A stretch of 32,549 bases of DNA from JAHEJB01 sp041748175. GTDB taxonomy: Bacteria > Bacteroidota > Rhodothermia > Rhodothermales > Rubricoccaceae. The notes under the pieces are model-generated. The model was not told the origin of the DNA and made no database searches. It saw only the letters and a program-made list of their open reading frames with translations. This document shows, one piece after another, positions 30,495-32,549 of the stretch. Both the position numbers and the translations under genes were made by a program. The DNA lies in NCBI GenBank assembly GCA_041748175.1, contig JBGTDU010000012.1, forward strand, positions 1 through 32,549, in the 5' to 3' direction. How positions within the stretch are numbered: the stretch's first letter is position 1; every line of letters begins with the position of its first letter.

Positions 30495-31406
30495 ATGCTC
30501 CAGCAATTCGACGAACGCAACCGCGACCTTCTCGTCAACATCAACGGCGAACTCATCCACCGCGACAGGGCGGGTGTCTCGCCTTTTGATTCTGCCGTGC
30601 AGGGGGGCGACGCCGTCTGGGAGGGCCTCCGCCTTTACGACGGCAAAATCTTCCGGCTTATGGAGCACCTTGACCGGCTCCGGGGCTCGGCGCAGGCCAT
30701 CGCATTTGCAGAGATTCCGAGCCACGAGCACATCATCGCCGAGATCCGCAAGACGCTCGAAGCCAATTCCATGCGCGATGGCGTCCACATCCGGCTGACA
30801 CTCACACGCGGCAAAAAGATCACGAGCGGCATGGACCCGCGGCTGAACCAGGCTGGCCCAACGCTCATCGTGCTCGCGGAATTCAAAGCCCCCGTTTACG
30901 ACAAGTCCGGGCTGAGGCTGATGACGTCGTCCGTGCGGCGCTTTCCGCCCGATTGCCTCGACCCCAAGATCCACTCTGCCAACCTGCTGCAATCGATCCT
31001 CGCCAAAATCGAGGCCAACGCCGCCGGAGTCGACGCCGCCCTACTTCTCGATAAGGAGGGCTTCATCGCCGAGTGCAACGGCACGCACGTCTTCCTGGTC
31101 ATCGGTGGCGAAGTCGTTACGTCCCACACCGACGCGTGCCCGGAAGGAATCACCCGACAAACGGTGTTGGACCTCTGTGCAGCGAACGGCATCCCGCGCG
31201 ACGTGCGCCGCGTTTCACTCGCAGATGCCTACCGATCCGACGAAGTCTTCTGTACCGGCACGATGGGCGAGCTGGCGGGCGTGGTTTCCCTCGATGGCCG
31301 GACCATAGCCGATGGCGATGTTGGACCGATGACGAAACGTCTCTCGGCGCTGTATTTGGCGGAGACCGCTAGCTCAGGCTATTCAATTTTTGACACAGCC
31401 GCGTGA
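30495..31406 (+). CDS. Class IV (branched-chain-type) PLP aminotransferase
   Basis: 303 residues from ATG 30495. It belongs to fold-type IV aminotransferases (IlvE, D-amino acid aminotransferase, ADC lyase): GVSPFDSAVQGGDAVWEGLR and KIFRLMEHLDRLRGSAQAIA at the N-terminus, likely Schiff-base lysine K158 (LDPKIHSANLLQSILAKIEA) and conserved glutamate in EGFIAECNGTHVFLV, then TGTMGELAGVVSLDGRTI. It would exchange an amino group between an amino acid and a 2-oxo acid. Sequence is closest in memory to the C-terminal half of plant BCAT-like fusion proteins rather than to E. coli IlvE, so I leave the symbol blank. Confidence 0.9.
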   Translation: MLQQFDERNRDLLVNINGELIHRDRAGVSPFDSAVQGGDAVWEGLRLYDGKIFRLMEHLDRLRGSAQAIAFAEIPSHEHIIAEIRKTLEANSMRDGVHIRLTLTRGKKITSGMDPRLNQAGPTLIVLAEFKAPVYDKSGLRLMTSSVRRFPPDCLDPKIHSANLLQSILAKIEANAAGVDAALLLDKEGFIAECNGTHVFLVIGGEVVTSHTDACPEGITRQTVLDLCAANGIPRDVRRVSLADAYRSDEVFCTGTMGELAGVVSLDGRTIADGDVGPMTKRLSALYLAETASSGYSIFDTAA

Positions 31407-31467
31407 ACTCCTCGTTGCGCAGAGGCGTTATCCTGCCTCATTCTCACGACTCTAAATCCCGTACTCA

Positions 31468-32088
31468 ATGACCAAGCGATCCCTTCTCCTTCTCTCCGTT
31501 TTCAGCCTCTTTATCTTCACTGCCTGTGAGGGCGAGGCTCAGGACGACATGGCCGACCACGACATGGCCGGTCACGATATGGCTGCTGACGATTCCGCTC
31601 ATCCGCATCATCCGATGCGCGCCAACGACGAGGTTCGCGCCAGCCCGAATGCCGGTGCGATGCAGACGATCGGTACAACCATGGTTCATATCATGTATGG
31701 CCGCCCGAGCGTAAATGGCCGCGACATTTTCGGCGGCCTCGTGCCGTACGACGAAGTGTGGCGGACCGGCGCGAACGAAGCCACGACCATCACCTTCTCC
31801 GACGACGTGACCATCGAAGGCCAGCCCCTTGCGGCAGGCACGTATGGGCTGTTCACACTCCCTACAGCCGACTCGTGGACGTTCATCTTCAACCGGACGG
31901 CCGAGCAGTGGGGCGCCTTCAACTACGACTCTGCTGAAGATGCCTTGCGCGTTGAAGTGGCTCCGGGCCCAGGCATGGGTGTTCAACAGATGGGCTTTTG
32001 GTTTGATGAGGTTTCGGCTACGTCCGCCAAGGCCGTTCTTGGCTGGGCTGACCTGACCGTTGGATTTGAGATCGGGGTTAGCGAGTAG
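31468..32088 (+). CDS. DUF2911 lipoprotein with His/Met/Asp-rich N-terminus
   Basis: 206 residues. The signal MTKRSLLLLSVFSLFIFTAC ends in lipobox FTAC (cysteine at 20). A low-complexity stretch with DDMADHDMAGHDMAADD and HPHHPM follows (about residues 28-52). The rest is a DUF2911 domain: MVHIMYGRPSVNGRDIFGGL, VPYDEVWRTGANEATTITFS, QPLAAGTYGLFTLPTADSWT, NRTAEQWGAFNYDSAEDALR. Function of the domain is unknown. The His/Met-rich part could bind metal. It is 61 nt after the aminotransferase. Confidence 0.93.
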   Translation: MTKRSLLLLSVFSLFIFTACEGEAQDDMADHDMAGHDMAADDSAHPHHPMRANDEVRASPNAGAMQTIGTTMVHIMYGRPSVNGRDIFGGLVPYDEVWRTGANEATTITFSDDVTIEGQPLAAGTYGLFTLPTADSWTFIFNRTAEQWGAFNYDSAEDALRVEVAPGPGMGVQQMGFWFDEVSATSAKAVLGWADLTVGFEIGVSE

Positions 32089-32110
32089 CTGCCACCAACA
32101 TTCTGGAAGA

Positions 32111-32147
32111 GCCCGCCTTCGACGATGTTGGGGGCGGGTTATTGTTG
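32111..32147 (+). terminator. Terminator-like nested stem after the DUF2911 gene
   Basis: CCCGCC (32112-32117) pairs with GGCGGG (32133-32138), followed by the T-rich TTATTGTT. An outer stem ACCAACA (32094-32100) pairs with TGTTGGT (32143-32149), giving two nested 6-7 bp helices. The T-run is imperfect, so this is a moderate candidate for termination. Confidence 0.55.
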
Positions 32148-32174
32148 GTTCTGAAATCGAGACGAATCTCCCGC

Positions 32175-32258
32175 ATTGTCATCCTGAGCGGAGCGTAGCG
32201 GAGTCGAAGGATCTGGTTTCTACCCGTCTTTTAGCAACATCGGGGCTAGATCCTTCGC
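32175..32258. repeat. REP-like inverted repeat element
   Basis: Starts TTGTCATCCTGAGCGGAGCG and contains CGAAGGATCT (32205-32214), which is the reverse complement of AGATCCTTCG (32248-32257). The GTCATCCTGAGCG...GAAGGATCT pattern is a dispersed intergenic palindrome in many bacterial genomes (from memory). No coding frame. Confidence 0.5.
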
Positions 32259-32260
32259 TT

Positions 32261-32500
32261 GGCTCTGTTAGACTTGGGCCGAGGTCGTCTGACCTCTGTT
32301 AGACTTGGGCCGAGGTCGTCTGACCTCTGTTAGACTTGGGCCGAGGTCGTCTGACCTCGCCGAAGCCGGAGGGGCGAATAAGCTAACGCTTTGCTCCGAG
32401 GCTGAGCGACAAGCTCAGATCCTACATCCCGATACAAGCCCGCCTCCCGCTGCACGAAGACGCTAAATAGGCAACACAGCGACAAACTCCTAACAGAGCC
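32261..32500. mobile_element. Possible miniature inverted-repeat element (about 240 bp)
   Basis: GGCTCTGTTAG (32261-32271) is the exact reverse complement of CTAACAGAGCC (32490-32500), 11-bp terminal inverted repeats around 240 bp of non-coding DNA. Inside are three tandem 31-bp units and further small hairpins: AAGC/GCTT with loop TAAC around 32380-32391 and CTGAGC/GCTCAG (32402-32407 with 32413-32418). No transposase and no clear target-site duplication is seen. Confidence 0.4.
32263..32355 (+). repeat. Three tandem 31-bp repeats, each with a hairpin
   Basis: Three identical 31-bp units at 32263-32293, 32294-32324 and 32325-32355, beginning CTCTGTTAGACTTGGGCC. Together with the first bases of the next unit each forms GAGGTC-GTCT-GACCTC, a 6-bp stem with a 4-nt loop. 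The repeats are contiguous without spacers. Confidence 0.9.
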
Positions 32501-32549
32501 CAGCGCAACGTGCGTCGCTTCGGTTTCCTGCCTTCCCCAGCCCCTGCCC
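32356..32549. other. Non-coding end of the window
   Basis: No credible gene. This stretch contains the hairpins and the right terminal repeat described for the possible miniature element, then 49 bases (32501-32549) where I see nothing definite. Confidence 0.4.

Noticed and set aside
30374..30556. Longer N-terminus for the glycosyltransferase
   Set aside because: It would overlap the aminotransferase start on the other strand and has no homology; ATG 30373 precedes the glycosyltransferase fold.
32263..32355. Three regularly spaced repeats as a CRISPR array
   Set aside because: The 31-bp units are directly contiguous with no unique spacers, and no cas gene is in the window.

Overview
The window is almost entirely coding, GC-rich bacterial DNA. 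Its left half (1-17810) is one continuous plus-strand ribosomal super-operon: the end of tuf, then rpsJ, rplC, rplD, rplW, rplB, rpsS, rplV, rpsC, rplP, rpmC, rpsQ, rplN, rplX, rplE, rpsN, rpsH, rplF, rplR, rpsE, rpmD, rplO, secY, map, rpmJ, rpsM, rpsK, rpsD, rpoA and rplQ. It is closed by a strong intrinsic terminator at 17836-17867. Three things suggest a Bacteroidota/Rhodothermota-type organism (Salinibacter/Rhodothermus-like): start codons preceded by A/C-rich leaders with almost no Shine-Dalgarno sequences, zinc-free L36 and S14, and a propeller-type (Reg_prop/Y_Y_Y) histidine kinase. This placement is inference from gene content; no 16S gene is present.

The operon has unusual features. 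A predicted lipoprotein gene (690-1232) sits between rpsJ and rplC. L16 and L17 are both about twice normal length or more and carry homologous helix-hairpin-helix-like C-terminal domains. S3 has an Arg/Gly-rich tail, infA is missing between map and rpmJ, and several spacers contain repeat families or hairpins ending just before the next start codon.

From 24354 down to 17874 six minus-strand genes run in one direction: a 1053-residue sensor kinase, a LuxR-type response regulator, a secreted protein, two related lipoproteins with overlapping junctions, and a small membrane protein. The arrangement suggests a sensory pair with a cell-envelope gene set.

From 24502 to 32088 are stand-alone or small-unit genes: a 2OG-Fe(II) oxygenase (+), a secreted unknown protein (-), an OmpA-family protein (-), an NRDE/TANGO2 protein (+), a sulfotransferase-like protein (+), a glycosyltransferase (-), a branched-chain-type class IV aminotransferase (+) and a DUF2911 lipoprotein (+). 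The sulfotransferase-like protein and the aminotransferase resemble the two halves of a fused plant protein.

The last 460 bases (32089-32549) hold no gene. They contain a terminator-like stem, a REP-like inverted repeat, three tandem 31-bp units each able to form a hairpin, and 11-bp terminal inverted repeats enclosing about 240 bp. No tRNA, rRNA, CRISPR array or transposase gene was recognised.
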